A stretch of 52,323 bases of DNA, taken from Nocardiopsis listeri NBRC 13360. Lineage in GTDB: Bacteria; Actinomycetota; Actinomycetes; Streptosporangiales; Streptosporangiaceae. This document shows positions 43,251-52,069 of this stretch, one piece after another; within the stretch, counting starts at the first letter, position 1, and the number at the start of each line of letters is the position of its first letter. The translations under genes and the position numbers were made by a program. The notes under the pieces are model-generated. The model was not told the origin of the DNA. It did not search any database and saw only the letters and a program-made list of their open reading frames with translations. The DNA lies in the NCBI RefSeq assembly GCF_001570765.1, contig NZ_BCSH01000060.1:1-52323 (forward strand), read 5' to 3'.

Positions 43251-44048
43251 GTGACGCCGCCGACACGCGCCGAACTCATCACCTATCTGGTTCGCACGGG
43301 GATCGCGGGGCATGTCGACACCCCACGGCAGAACAACCTGCGCCATTATCGACGGCTCGTCCAGAAGGACCCCTATCACCAGTTCGGCCTGACCTTCTCG
43401 CACGACTGGACCTTCAGCGAGGTCCTCTCACTGCTGAGCAAGCGGTGCGGTGTGGTGGACGACGAGGAGTACGTGTGGGGGATCGACACGATCGACCCGG
43501 ACCGGACCATCGACGCGCTGGAGGCCCTCGCCGACCGGCTGGTGTTGGCCGCGGAACGCCGTGAACGCGTCATGTTCGCCACCGGTCACCCCCGCAACCT
43601 CCAGGAGACCTACGCCGCGTGGAAGGACGCCCTGGTCGAGCGCGGCTGCACCGTGATCACCGCGGCCGGTGGGTACTCCTACGAGGTGACCACGGAACGC
43701 CCGCCCAATCGGCGGATCGTGGTCTGGCGGGACGACGTCGCCATGGTGACCGACGGCCGACTGCCCCGGCACAGCCACCATCCGTTCGCCATGCGGGCGA
43801 TCCTGAACGAGCTCGGAGGTCGCGGTGAGGCATGGCCGCAGTTGGTCATCGCCGATCATGGATTCGCCGGGGCCGCGGGGGAGATGGGGGTGCCGACGGT
43901 GGGCTTCGCGGACTGCAACGACCCGGCCCTGTTTCTCGCCGAACACGAGGGAAAGCTACTGGTCACGGTGCCTTTGGACGATGGTTATCTGACCGATGAC
44001 TACGCCCCCCTTCGGGATTACGTTCTCTCCCGGGCCGGGTTCCTTTGA
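43251..44048 (+). CDS. phosphatase-like protein (actinobacterial family)
   Basis: 265 aa. Commonly annotated as phosphatase in streptomycetes. Features: ELITYLVRTGIAGHVDTPRQNN, a helical SLLSKRCGV region, VMFATGHPRNLQETYAAWKDALVERG, EVTTERPPNRRIVVWRDDVAMVTDGRLPRHSHHPFAM, then VIADHGFAGAAGEMGVPTVGFADCNDPALFLAEHEGKLLV. The DHGFAG and DCNDPAL segments may carry metal or nucleotide ligands, but I cannot name the reaction. GTG 43251 follows AAGGAAGGGG; the frame extends to 43209. Function remains inferred from family annotation. Confidence 0.8.
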   Translation: MTPPTRAELITYLVRTGIAGHVDTPRQNNLRHYRRLVQKDPYHQFGLTFSHDWTFSEVLSLLSKRCGVVDDEEYVWGIDTIDPDRTIDALEALADRLVLAAERRERVMFATGHPRNLQETYAAWKDALVERGCTVITAAGGYSYEVTTERPPNRRIVVWRDDVAMVTDGRLPRHSHHPFAMRAILNELGGRGEAWPQLVIADHGFAGAAGEMGVPTVGFADCNDPALFLAEHEGKLLVTVPLDDGYLTDDYAPLRDYVLSRAGFL

Positions 44049-44305
44049 GCAGGGTGGGCCATTTATACCCACCGTTAAACCTCATCCGACCCGTGCACAA
44101 CGGACAACCCGGAAGCGTGCACGAACGACCTTCCCTAGAGGGGAACTCGGCTCTACTCTGAAAACGGACGTGTCAGTAGTGACGGCATGGCACGCCGGCG
44201 TGTCGGTGGGACGAACACGGTTTCCGGGGTCGTTCGGCCAACGCCCGGTGTGCCAGGGCTGAAGGGTAGACAATTGATCACGTCCGGGAATGAGGGCGTC
44301 GCAAG

Positions 44306-44509
44306 ATGAACGGGAGCAAGCCGCCTCTCGAAGAGGTCAGGTTCTTGACCGTGGCGGAGGTCGCCACGATCATGCGCGTATCCAAGATGACCGTTTACCG
44401 AATGGTGCACTCGGGAGTTCTCCCCGCAATCCGTGTGGGGCGGTCCTACCGGGTCCCCGAACGTGCCGTGCACGACTACCTCCGCGAGGCTTTCGTCGAG
44501 GCCGGTTGA
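44306..44509 (+). CDS. excisionase-type winged helix DNA-binding protein
   Basis: 67 aa, a single MerR/excisionase-like domain: EVRFLTVAEVATIMRVSKMTVYRMVHSGVLPAIRVGRSYRVPERAVHDYLREAF. The HTH (VAEVATIMRVSKMTVYRMV) and wing (VGRSYRVPE) are complete. This family sits next to the same phosphatase-like gene in many actinobacteria, so it is a chromosomal regulator rather than a phage remnant. It is a distant fold relative of BldC at the right end of the window. ATG 44306 has GAGGG upstream. Targets unknown. Confidence 0.88.
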   Translation: MNGSKPPLEEVRFLTVAEVATIMRVSKMTVYRMVHSGVLPAIRVGRSYRVPERAVHDYLREAFVEAG

Positions 44510-44566
44510 TCGGTGGGATCCGGGTGTGGGGCGGAGACGCTCGACACCCGGTTCACCGCCACCTGA

Positions 44567-44593
44567 GGGACGGCGCGCCCCCGGCGCCGTCCC
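44567..44593 (+). terminator. hairpin terminator after the excisionase-type gene
   Basis: GGGACGGCGC (44567-44576) pairs perfectly with GCGCCGTCCC (44584-44593), 7-nt loop, no T-run. Confidence 0.6.
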
Positions 44594-44680
44594 CCATGGT
44601 GACCTTCCCTCGTCGGCGGTCGCTCCGGGAACGGGCCGAACGGCTCTTGCCCCGGGGCGACGAAGGGCATCTCAAGGCAT

Positions 44681-44706
44681 CTACTACACTTTGTCGTTGT
44701 TGTAGT
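44681..44706. promoter_or_regulatory. BlaI/CopY-like operator candidate before the cytochrome c operon
   Basis: ACTACA (44683-44688) and TGTAGT (44701-44706) form an inverted repeat; a second, imperfect half TGTCGT lies at 44692-44697, 3 nt after the first. ACTACA/TGTAGT are the half-sites of BlaI/MecI-type repressors, which usually sit closer. The repeat lies 37 nt upstream of the operon start, over a possible -10 TACACT. Confidence 0.4.
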
Positions 44707-44742
44707 CCGCCCTGATCACACCCCGTTCGCGAGGTTGCCTGG

Positions 44743-45474
44743 ATGCCCAGTACCAGTACGGGTACGCGACGCAGTCGTGCCGTGCCGCGCCTGTCGGCCG
44801 CCGCTTTGGCCGCCGTCCTCGCTTTGTCCGGCTGCGCCGGTGGAACCGAGATCGAGAGTGGCGGCGAAGAGGACCGCTTCATCTCCGGTGACGGCAGCGC
44901 CACCGTCTTCGAGGCCGACGAACGCGAACCCGCGCCCGACGTCGAAGGCAACACCTTCGAGGGCGACGACCTCGCCCTCTCGGACTACGAGGGGCAGATC
45001 CTCGTCATCAACGTGTGGGCCAGCTGGTGCGGTCCCTGCCGTGCCGAACAGCCGGTGCTCGACGAGGTGCACACCGAGTACGAGGGCCTCGGCGTGGACT
45101 TCCTCGGCGTGAACATCAAGGACAACGAGACCGCCGCACGGGCCTACACCGAGAACAAGGGCGTGGCCTACCCGAGCCTGCACGACCAGCCGGGCGAGAT
45201 CCCACAGGCGTTCCGGGAGACGGTTCCGCCGCGCGCCATCCCGAGCACCCTGATCCTGGACCCGAACGGCGACATCGCCGCCCGCGTCATCGGCCCCACC
45301 ACCTATGGGCAGCTCACCGACCTCCTCGACCCGCTGGTCGTCGAGTTCGACCTGGGCGACCCCGAGGAACGTCCTCGGGTCGCCGAGGAGGAGGGCGATG
45401 ACTACGGGGCCGATGACTCCGAGAGCGCCGAGGCCACGGAGGGCACCGAGGACGCCGCCGAGGACGATGGCTGA
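44743..45474 (+). CDS. TlpA/ResA-like thiol-disulfide oxidoreductase lipoprotein
   Basis: 243 aa. Lipoprotein signal with lipobox LSGC (Cys31), then a thioredoxin-fold domain (about 62-205) with the active site WASWCGPCR (Cys96, Cys99) and the cis-proline loop [12 protein letters not shown]. It keeps apocytochrome c haem-binding cysteines reduced outside the membrane, taking electrons from CcdA. A long acidic tail (about 205-243, rich in Glu/Asp/Ala) is unusual and probably disordered. Its stop overlaps the ccdA ATG (TGATG). First gene of the cytochrome c maturation operon. Confidence 0.93.
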   Translation: MPSTSTGTRRSRAVPRLSAAALAAVLALSGCAGGTEIESGGEEDRFISGDGSATVFEADEREPAPDVEGNTFEGDDLALSDYEGQILVINVWASWCGPCRAEQPVLDEVHTEYEGLGVDFLGVNIKDNETAARAYTENKGVAYPSLHDQPGEIPQAFRETVPPRAIPSTLILDPNGDIAARVIGPTTYGQLTDLLDPLVVEFDLGDPEERPRVAEEEGDDYGADDSESAEATEGTEDAAEDDG

Positions 45475-46274
45475 TGGATCCCATCGGTACCACGATCCTG
45501 TCCGGTTCGCTCCTGCTCGCCGCGCCGCTGGCCCTGGCCGCGGGGCTGGTCTCCTTCCTCTCCCCGTGCGTCCTGCCCCTGGTACCCGGATACCTCTCCT
45601 ACGTGTCCGGGATGAGCGGCTCGCACGTGCGGGAGCGCCAAGAGGCGGCGGGAGAGGGCGGAACCGTCACCGACATCGACACCGAACTCGCCTCCCGTCG
45701 CTGGACGATGGTCACCGGAAGCGTGCTGTTCATCGCCGGTTTCAGCCTGGTGTTCATCGCCGTGGGCGGGTTCATCGGCTGGCTCGGCGACCTGTTCATG
45801 GCCTACACCGACCCCATCACCCGGGTGCTCGGCGCACTCACGATCGTGCTCGGCCTGGCCTTCATGGGGTTCGTGCCGGGGCTCGGTCGCGAGTTCCGGT
45901 TCCACCGTCTGCCCCGGGCCGGCCTGGCGGGTGCGCCCCTGCTCGGGGTCCTGTTCGGGCTGGGTTGGACCCCCTGCATCGGACCGACCCTGGCCGCCGT
46001 GCAGACCCTCGCCTTCGTCGAGGGCGGCGCCGGTCGCGGCATGCTCCTGTCCCTGATCTACTGCGTCGGTCTGGGTCTGCCCTTCATCCTGGCCTCGCTG
46101 CTCTACCGGCGCGCGCTCAACTCCTTCGACCGACTCAAGAGCCACACCCGCACGGTCGCGACGGTCGGCGGGATCATGCTCGTCCTGGTCGGCCTGGCCA
46201 TGGTGACGGGGTTGTGGACCGAGATGACCATCGCCATGCAGGGATGGGCCGCGAACTTCCAGACGGTGATCTGA
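45474..46274 (+). CDS. ccdA: cytochrome c biogenesis thiol transporter CcdA
   Basis: 266 aa, six predicted transmembrane helices. It moves reducing equivalents from cytoplasmic thioredoxin to ResA. The two redox cysteines are in [13 protein letters not shown] (Cys32) and [11 protein letters not shown] (Cys168), each beside conserved prolines. An extended hydrophilic loop after the first helix (about 50-76) is longer than in Bacillus CcdA. ATG 45474 overlaps the preceding stop. Operon order TlpA-ccdA-resB-ccsB is typical for system II. Confidence 0.95.
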   Translation: MDPIGTTILSGSLLLAAPLALAAGLVSFLSPCVLPLVPGYLSYVSGMSGSHVRERQEAAGEGGTVTDIDTELASRRWTMVTGSVLFIAGFSLVFIAVGGFIGWLGDLFMAYTDPITRVLGALTIVLGLAFMGFVPGLGREFRFHRLPRAGLAGAPLLGVLFGLGWTPCIGPTLAAVQTLAFVEGGAGRGMLLSLIYCVGLGLPFILASLLYRRALNSFDRLKSHTRTVATVGGIMLVLVGLAMVTGLWTEMTIAMQGWAANFQTVI

Positions 46275-46275
46275 C

Positions 46276-47886
46276 TTGACCACGACCAAGACCGACACAC
46301 CGACGAACCCCGAGGAGAAGCCGCGCCCCGCCAAGGGCCTGGGGCTCCTGGGATGGGCGCGCTGGATCTGGCGCACGCTCACTTCGATGCGCACCGCGCT
46401 GATCCTTCTGTTCCTGCTGGCGCTGGGAGCGATCCCCGGATCGATCCTGCCGCAGAACGTGGTGAGCGTCGACGAGGTCGCCTCCTACTTCCAGGAGAAC
46501 CCGGAGCTGGCGCCCTGGCTCGACCGGTTCTACCTCTTCGACGTGTTCTCCTCGCCCTGGTACGGGGCCATCTACCTGTTGCTCTTCGTGTCGCTGGCCG
46601 GGTGCGTGATCCCGCGCGCCATGGTCCACGCCAAGGCCGTGCGGGCCAGGCCGGTGGCCACCCCGCGCAACCTGGGCCGCATGCCGTACGTGGCACGGTT
46701 CGGCACCGACGCCACCCCCGACACCGCGCTGGAACAGGCGCGCAAGGTTCTCAAGGGGTACCGGACCGAGCGCTACGGTGACTCGTTGTCCGCCGAGACG
46801 GGCTACCTGCGCGAGGCCGGGAACGTACTCTTCCACCTGGCCCTGCTCGGGTTGCTCCTGGCGCTGGCCGCCGGTTCCTTCTTCGGCTACCGCGGCAACA
46901 TGCTCATCGTGGAGGGCGACGGGTTCGCCAACACGCTGCCCTCCTACGACGCCATCTACCCGGGGCACTGGACCGACACCGACGAGTTCGCCCCGTTCAC
47001 CATGCACCTGGACGATTTCGAGGCCACCTTCATCCAGGACGGTGACCTGCGCGGCCAGGCGGAGGCCTACGTCGCCGACGTCACCTACACCGAGGAACCC
47101 GGTGGTGAGGAGAAGACCCACCGGCTGGAGGTCAACCATCCGCTGAGCGTCGACGGCGTGCAGGTGTACCTGCTCGGCCACGGCTACGCGCCGCGGTTCG
47201 AGGTCCACAACGCCGAGGGCGACCTGGTCTTCGACCAGGCGGTCCCGTTCCTGCACCGCGAGACCATGACCTACGCCTCCGACGGTGTCGTCAAGGTGCC
47301 CGACACCGGCGGCGAGGAGCTCGGATTCGTGGGTGTCTTCCTGCCCACCGCCGACGAGGGGGCCGAAGGGGAACTGGTGTCCACCTACCCCGGCGCGGAG
47401 AACCCCAAGGTGACGCTGGACGCCTACCGAGGCGACCTCGGCATGGTCGACCCGCAGTCGGTCTACCAGATCCAGACCCAGAACATGGAGGGACTCGGTG
47501 AGTCTCCCGTGATGGCGGTCGGTGAAACCTGGGAGCTTCCCGATGAGGCCGGATCGATCACCTTCACCGGTGTCCAGGAGTACGTCACCCTGCAGAGCAA
47601 CCGGGATGGGGCGCGGGTGCCCGCGCTCACCGCCGCGACCCTGGCCGTTGTGGGTCTGATCGTCACCCTGTTCGTACGCCCCCGTCGGGTCTGGGTGCGG
47701 GCCACCGAGGACGAGGACGGACGGACCCGGGTGGAGCTGGCCGGACTCGGCAAGACCGAGGTGGCCGGCAACAACGCCGAGTTCCACGAGATCACCACAC
47801 GGCTCGCCGGACGGCTCCGGAGTGAGTCCACCGACGACCCCACCAGCCCAACCGAAGAGTCGACCACACGAGGGAGTGACCGGTGA
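46276..47886 (+). CDS. resB: cytochrome c biogenesis protein ResB
   Basis: 536 aa. One half of the system II haem handling and ligation complex. A cytoplasmic N-terminus, then helices near 38-56 (MRTALILLFLLALGAIPGSI), 95-115 and 180-200, a large extracytoplasmic domain (about 205-445) with the conserved VNHPLSVDGVQVYLLGHGYAPRF segment, and a last helix (about 450-470). The C-terminal tail is cytoplasmic. The start is TTG 46276, just after the ccdA stop; the ribosome site is weak, so it probably relies on coupling. Its end overlaps the ccsB start. Confidence 0.93.
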   Translation: MTTTKTDTPTNPEEKPRPAKGLGLLGWARWIWRTLTSMRTALILLFLLALGAIPGSILPQNVVSVDEVASYFQENPELAPWLDRFYLFDVFSSPWYGAIYLLLFVSLAGCVIPRAMVHAKAVRARPVATPRNLGRMPYVARFGTDATPDTALEQARKVLKGYRTERYGDSLSAETGYLREAGNVLFHLALLGLLLALAAGSFFGYRGNMLIVEGDGFANTLPSYDAIYPGHWTDTDEFAPFTMHLDDFEATFIQDGDLRGQAEAYVADVTYTEEPGGEEKTHRLEVNHPLSVDGVQVYLLGHGYAPRFEVHNAEGDLVFDQAVPFLHRETMTYASDGVVKVPDTGGEELGFVGVFLPTADEGAEGELVSTYPGAENPKVTLDAYRGDLGMVDPQSVYQIQTQNMEGLGESPVMAVGETWELPDEAGSITFTGVQEYVTLQSNRDGARVPALTAATLAVVGLIVTLFVRPRRVWVRATEDEDGRTRVELAGLGKTEVAGNNAEFHEITTRLAGRLRSESTDDPTSPTEESTTRGSDR

Positions 47887-48875
47887 CGAACATACTCGCC
47901 GCACCGGTGAACGAGAGCATGGCCTCGGCCAGTGACACGCTCATCATCGCGATGATCGTGACCTACGCCGCCGCGCTCTTCATGTTCGCGATCGAGGCCG
48001 CGTACGGCCGTCGTACCAAGCTCAAGGCCGGCCGCCTCATGCCGGTCGGCGCCGGATCCGTCGATGGCGGCGACAGCGACATCGAGGTCGACGTCCGTAC
48101 CAACGAGGGGGAGGCACGGGCCTCCCAAAGCGTGCTCGGTCGCATCGCCCTCGGCGTGACCGCGCTGGGCTTCCTCTTCAGCCTCGCCCAGATCATCACC
48201 CGTGGCATCGCCGCCGGTCGCTGGCCGTGGGGCAACATGTTCGAGTTCGTCGTGGCGATGTGTCTGGTCGCCGTCGGCGCGCTGCTGTTCGCCTCCTGGC
48301 GCTACCAGGCCCGCTTCCTCGGTGCCTTCGTGCTCGTCCCGGTGCTACTCCTGCTCGGCATCGGTGTGCGTTGGCTGTACGTCGACCCGGGGCCGCTGAT
48401 CCCGGCGCTGCAGTCCTACTGGGTGCCGATCCACGTGACGGCGGTGATCATCGCGGGTGGCGCGTTCATGGTGTCCGGTGTCGCCGGCGTCACCTACCTG
48501 GTCGCGCACCGGGCCGAGAGCAAGAGGGCACTGGGGGAGAAGGTCGCCGGTATCGCCGGACGGCTGCCCAGCTCGGAGCTGCTGGACCGCATCTCCCACC
48601 GGTTCATCCTCTTCGCCTTCCCGCTGTGGACCTTCGGCGTCATCGCCGGGTCGATCTGGGCGGACGAGGCCTGGGGCCGCTTCTGGGGCTGGGACCCCAA
48701 GGAGGTCTGGTCGTTCATCTCCTGGGTCATCTACGCGGCCTACCTGCACGCACGGGTCACCGGTGGTTGGCGTGGACCCAAGGCCACCTGGATCAACGTG
48801 CTCGGTTTCGCGACCGTCATGTTCAACTTCTTCGCGGTGAACTACATGTTCAGCGGCCTGCACTCCTACGCCTGA
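47883..48875 (+). CDS. ccsB: cytochrome c biogenesis protein CcsB (haem exporter/ligase)
   Basis: 330 aa, about eight membrane helices. Exports haem and, with ResB, attaches it to CxxCH of apocytochrome c. The WWD-type haem site WGRFWGWDPKEVWSFISW lies near residues 263-280, and conserved histidines occur in helices before and after (for example PIHVTAV and AYLHARVTGG). A short cytoplasmic insert after the first helix is rich in charged residues. GTG 47883 overlaps the resB stop. A strong terminator follows. Confidence 0.95.
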   Translation: MTNILAAPVNESMASASDTLIIAMIVTYAAALFMFAIEAAYGRRTKLKAGRLMPVGAGSVDGGDSDIEVDVRTNEGEARASQSVLGRIALGVTALGFLFSLAQIITRGIAAGRWPWGNMFEFVVAMCLVAVGALLFASWRYQARFLGAFVLVPVLLLLGIGVRWLYVDPGPLIPALQSYWVPIHVTAVIIAGGAFMVSGVAGVTYLVAHRAESKRALGEKVAGIAGRLPSSELLDRISHRFILFAFPLWTFGVIAGSIWADEAWGRFWGWDPKEVWSFISWVIYAAYLHARVTGGWRGPKATWINVLGFATVMFNFFAVNYMFSGLHSYA

Positions 48876-48904
48876 TCGGCGGCGGAGAGCGAACGCGACT
48901 CTTT

Positions 48905-48942
48905 CGAAGGGCGGCCCGAGGGATCGGGCCGCCCTTCGGTTT
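48905..48942 (+). terminator. strong terminator between ccsB and the convergent LacI gene
   Basis: CGAAGGGCGGCCCG (48905-48918) pairs perfectly over 14 bp with CGGGCCGCCCTTCG (48925-48938), 6-nt loop, followed by GTTT. Its symmetry could also stop the convergent gene. Confidence 0.85.
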
Positions 48943-48962
48943 CTCCGCTCAGGGCCGAGACG

Positions 48963-49958
48963 TCAGCGGAGGCCCTCGCCGGACGCCGGAGGCGCGGTCG
49001 ACCCGCGGACGATCAGGGAGGTCTCCAGGGTGACCGTGCCGGTGGACCCTGCCGCGTCCACCGAGCGAAGGAGGAGATCGACCGCCCCGTGCCCGGCCTC
49101 GGCGACCGGCATGGCCACCGTGGTCAGGGCGGGGCTGGAGTACCGGGCCACGTGGCTGTTGTCCACGCCGATCACGCTGAGGTCGCCCGGAACGTCGAGG
49201 CCGAGCTCGGTGGCCCGCTGGACGAGACCGAAGGCGAGCAGGTCGTTGTGGGCCAGGACCGCGGTGGCACCACTGGCCACGACCTCATCGGCCACGGTGT
49301 GGCCGCCCTCCTCGGTGGGTGGGTTGGGGCCCACGCGTTGGATCAGGATCCCGTGGTCCCGCGCGATGTGCTCGGTGGCGCGTTCGATCTCCCCGCTGGT
49401 CCAGGCGCGCGAGGGGCCGCCGACCACGGCGATCTCCCGGTGGCCGAGTTCGATGAGGTGTTCCATGGCCCGGCGGGCGCCGGTTCCGACGTCCATCAGG
49501 ACCCCGGACACCCCGCGCAGCCGGCGGTTCACCACGACCAGCGGGATCTCTTGTGCCAACTCCGTTATGACCCGATTGGTCAGGCGTGGTGCGACCAGCA
49601 CGGCGCCGTCCACCTGCTTGGCCATGGACCGGATGAGTTCCTCCTCCACCCGGGCCTGCTCGTCGGTGTCGGCGATGAACACGTGGTAGTCCCGGGCTCG
49701 GGCCTGAGCCTGGGCCGCCTTGATCAAGGGCGGGAAGAAGGGGTTGGCGATGTCGGCGACGATGAGCCCGAGGTTGCCGGTCCTACTGGTGGACAGCGCC
49801 CGCGCCGCCCGATTGGGGCGGTAACCGAGTTCCTCCGCCGCGGCGAGGACACGCGCGCGTGTTTCGGCGTTGACCAGGTGCGTCGCGGAGAAGGCCCGCG
49901 AGACCGTGGAGACGTGGACCCCGCTCACCCTGGCGACGTCCTTGATGGTGACGGCCAC
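48963..49958 (-). CDS. LacI-family transcriptional regulator
   Basis: 331 aa. N-terminal LacI HTH and hinge (VTIKDVARVSGVHVSTVSRAF, RVLAAAEELGYRPNRAARAL), then a sugar-binding-protein-like effector domain (LGLIVADIANPFFPPLIK, DGAVLVAP, VLAHNDLLAFG, VIGVDNSHVARYSSPALTTV). GTG 49958 has CGGAG about 7 nt upstream. It diverges from a pectate lyase gene and has a palindrome in its own upstream region that matches the one before the lyase. So it most likely represses both itself and the lyase, and is relieved by a pectin-derived sugar; the ligand is inferred. Confidence 0.92.
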   Translation of the reverse strand: MAVTIKDVARVSGVHVSTVSRAFSATHLVNAETRARVLAAAEELGYRPNRAARALSTSRTGNLGLIVADIANPFFPPLIKAAQAQARARDYHVFIADTDEQARVEEELIRSMAKQVDGAVLVAPRLTNRVITELAQEIPLVVVNRRLRGVSGVLMDVGTGARRAMEHLIELGHREIAVVGGPSRAWTSGEIERATEHIARDHGILIQRVGPNPPTEEGGHTVADEVVASGATAVLAHNDLLAFGLVQRATELGLDVPGDLSVIGVDNSHVARYSSPALTTVAMPVAEAGHGAVDLLLRSVDAAGSTGTVTLETSLIVRGSTAPPASGEGLR

Positions 49959-49993
49959 CCGTGGACTCCGTTCCGCTGGTCGGTCTTGAAGAC

Positions 49994-50007
49994 GGCAAGC
50001 GTTTGCC
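49994..50007. promoter_or_regulatory. LacI-type operator upstream of the regulator gene
   Basis: GGCAAGCGTTTGCC, palindromic except one pair, 36 bp upstream of the lacI-family start. Shares CAA[A/G]CGTTTG with the operator at 50137-50146. Confidence 0.65.
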
Positions 50008-50136
50008 CCATGGGCGCCCTTTCACCCTTGCCGCTTTTGTCATCGTGACCCATCGAAGGCCCGGCTTTCCAGCATTTTCCCACAACAACTCTGTAGGGGA
50101 GGGTTGACTGGTTCAGGAGTATCGGGGAGGTTCATG

Positions 50137-50146
50137 CAAACGTTTG
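50137..50146. promoter_or_regulatory. LacI-type operator upstream of the pectate lyase gene
   Basis: CAAACGTTTG, a perfect palindrome with the central CG typical of LacI-family sites; symmetry extends to ATgCAAACGTTTGtAT. It lies 40 bp upstream of the lyase ATG and about 30 nt downstream of a TTGACT -35-like hexamer (50104-50109). Confidence 0.7.
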
Positions 50147-50185
50147 TATACGGATCTCGATCCGTCATCCCCCGGAGGAGCGCCG

Positions 50186-51517
50186 ATGCGCAAACCGTCC
50201 CCGATTCCTTCCCTGACCCTGGCGGCCGTCCTGGCCACGACCACTCTCGTCGCCGTGGCTCCGGCCGCCGCCGAACCCGACGTCGACCCCCACGGCATCG
50301 GTCGCGAGACCCTCCAGGAGGGCGACGGTTGGGGCTCGGCCGGATACGGAACGACCGGCGGTTCGTCGGCCGCTCCCGAGGACGTCCACGTGGTCTCCAC
50401 CTTCGAGGAGTTCCGTGACGCGGTCGGTGGCAAGGACGACGACACCCCCAAGATCGTCTACGTCGACGGGCACCTCGACGCCAACACCGACCCGAACGGC
50501 GCCCCACTGAAGTGCGAGGACTACGCGGTCGACGGATACACCCTGGAGGAGTACCTGAAGGCCTACGATCCCCAGGTCTGGGGTCGGGAGGACCCCGAGG
50601 GACCCCTGGAAGAGGCCCGCCTCGCCTCCGCCGCGGTACAGGCGGAACGGGTTCGCGTCGAGGTCGGATCCAACACCACCATCGTGGGCGCGGGCGAGGA
50701 CGCCGTCCTCTTCGGGGCGAACCTGCGCGTCCACGACGTCGACAACGTCATCCTGCGCGACCTGACCTTCTCCGACGCGCACGACTGCTTCCCCGGCTGG
50801 GACCCCACCGACGGCGACAGCGGCAACTGGAACTCCGAGTACGACCAGGTGGAGGTCTCCGGCGCCACCAACGTGTGGGTGGATCACAACACCTTCGACG
50901 ACGGCGACAACCCCGGCACCGAACTCCCCGAGTACTTCGGCCGCAAGTACGAAGTGCACGACGGACTGCTCGACATCGTACGAGAGACCGACCTGGTGAC
51001 GGTGTCCCGCAACCACTTCCACGGCCGGGACAAGGCGATGCTGTTGGGCAACAGCGACGGCCGGACCACCGACCGCGGGTACCTGCGGGTGACCTACCGG
51101 CACAACCACTTCGACGGGTTGGGGGAGCGAGCGCCCCGGGTGCGGTTCGGGCAGGTGCACGTCCACAACAACCTCTACACCGTCCGGGATCCGGAGCACT
51201 TCGGTTACAGCCTGGGGGTCGGCCTGGAGTCACACCTGTACGCGGAGAACAACGTCTTCGACCTGCGCGACGGGATCGGGGCCGGCGAACTGCTCCGCAA
51301 CTGGGGCGGTACCGACGTCGTGGAGCACGGGAACGTGACGATGTCGGAGGGCGGCGGTCGTCTCACCCCCGTGGACCTGGTCGCCGAACACAACGCGCGA
51401 TACCCGGACACGCCGCTGGGCACCGGGCTCACCTGGGTGCCGCGGTTCACGGCCGAGGTCGAATCGGCGCACGCGATCCGCGGGCTGGCGCGGGAGGTCG
51501 GGGCCGGACTCCTGTGA
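50186..51517 (+). CDS. secreted pectate lyase, polysaccharide lyase family 1
   Basis: 443 aa. Signal peptide (about 1-29, ending APAAA), then a parallel beta-helix domain. PL1 motifs are present: NTTIVGAGEDAVLFGANLRV, the vWiDH-type VWVDHNTFDDGD, DGLLDIVRETDLVTVSRNHFHGRDKAMLLG and the catalytic RAPRVRFG. It cleaves polygalacturonate by beta-elimination, needing calcium, and fits a plant-litter lifestyle. ATG 50186 has a perfect GGAGGAG site; the frame begins upstream at 50144. Control by the adjacent LacI regulator is strongly suggested by the shared operators. Confidence 0.94.
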   Translation: MRKPSPIPSLTLAAVLATTTLVAVAPAAAEPDVDPHGIGRETLQEGDGWGSAGYGTTGGSSAAPEDVHVVSTFEEFRDAVGGKDDDTPKIVYVDGHLDANTDPNGAPLKCEDYAVDGYTLEEYLKAYDPQVWGREDPEGPLEEARLASAAVQAERVRVEVGSNTTIVGAGEDAVLFGANLRVHDVDNVILRDLTFSDAHDCFPGWDPTDGDSGNWNSEYDQVEVSGATNVWVDHNTFDDGDNPGTELPEYFGRKYEVHDGLLDIVRETDLVTVSRNHFHGRDKAMLLGNSDGRTTDRGYLRVTYRHNHFDGLGERAPRVRFGQVHVHNNLYTVRDPEHFGYSLGVGLESHLYAENNVFDLRDGIGAGELLRNWGGTDVVEHGNVTMSEGGGRLTPVDLVAEHNARYPDTPLGTGLTWVPRFTAEVESAHAIRGLAREVGAGLL

Positions 51518-51546
51518 GGCCCTGACCCGCTCCCTGAAACGCGTTT

Positions 51547-51577
51547 GGGCCGCACCCGATTTCCTCGGGCGCGGCCC
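51547..51577. terminator. hairpin between convergent pectate lyase and PLDc_N genes
   Basis: GGGCCGC-a-CCCG (51547-51558) pairs with CGGG-c-GCGGCCC (51566-51577), one internal mismatch, 7-nt loop. Suits bidirectional termination. Confidence 0.6.
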
Positions 51578-51614
51578 CCAACGTTGGTTCGAGCGGCGGT
51601 ACCACTCGGGGCGA

Positions 51615-51968
51615 CTAATCCTCAGGATCGATGCGTCGGTTCAGTCGACGGAGGAACTCCGGATCGTCATCGGGTCCGAGCGGGTGCGGGCTGCCGGAGG
51701 GGTTGGAGAAGTCGGACGGGTCAAGGTCATCCGCGGACACGTCCTGGGCCGGAGAGGGCGCGTCACCCGGCACAGGAACGGTCTTGCGTGGCCGGCCGAG
51801 GAAGAACCAGAGGATCCATCCCACAGGCACGAACAGTCCGATGACGACCAACCACAGGATCTTCGGTAGGTTCCGAGCTTCCTGGGCAGGGGTGGTCAAC
51901 GCGTCGAAGAACGCGTACACCCATAGAACGATCGATACGAGCGTGATCAGGCCACCGAGCCACACCAT
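51615..51968 (-). CDS. PLDc_N domain membrane protein
   Basis: 117 aa. Two N-terminal membrane helices (about 3-23 and 36-58, LPKILWLVVIGLFVPVGWILWFFLGRP) match the phospholipase D-nuclease N-terminal domain found alone in actinobacteria. A Pro/Asp-rich tail follows, ending FLRRLNRRIDPED. It contains no HKD catalytic motif, so it is not a phospholipase. In other actinobacteria, genes like this sit near bldC-type regulators. Function unknown. Confidence 0.85.
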   Translation of the reverse strand: MVWLGGLITLVSIVLWVYAFFDALTTPAQEARNLPKILWLVVIGLFVPVGWILWFFLGRPRKTVPVPGDAPSPAQDVSADDLDPSDFSNPSGSPHPLGPDDDPEFLRRLNRRIDPED

Positions 51969-52069
51969 GGTTCCAGCCTACTCTCGCTGTCCACTCCCCG
52001 TGGCCCGGCCCAGGGATGCGGGAGACCCCACGGAGCCCGGGGCCGTCGAGGACGTTGCTCTGTCTTATG

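Noticed and set aside
44510..44742. Small AURKAIP1/COX24-type ribosomal protein gene, often found after this excisionase-type gene
   Set aside because: Searched for its Lys/Arg-rich reading frame; the region holds only a terminator and the operator candidate.
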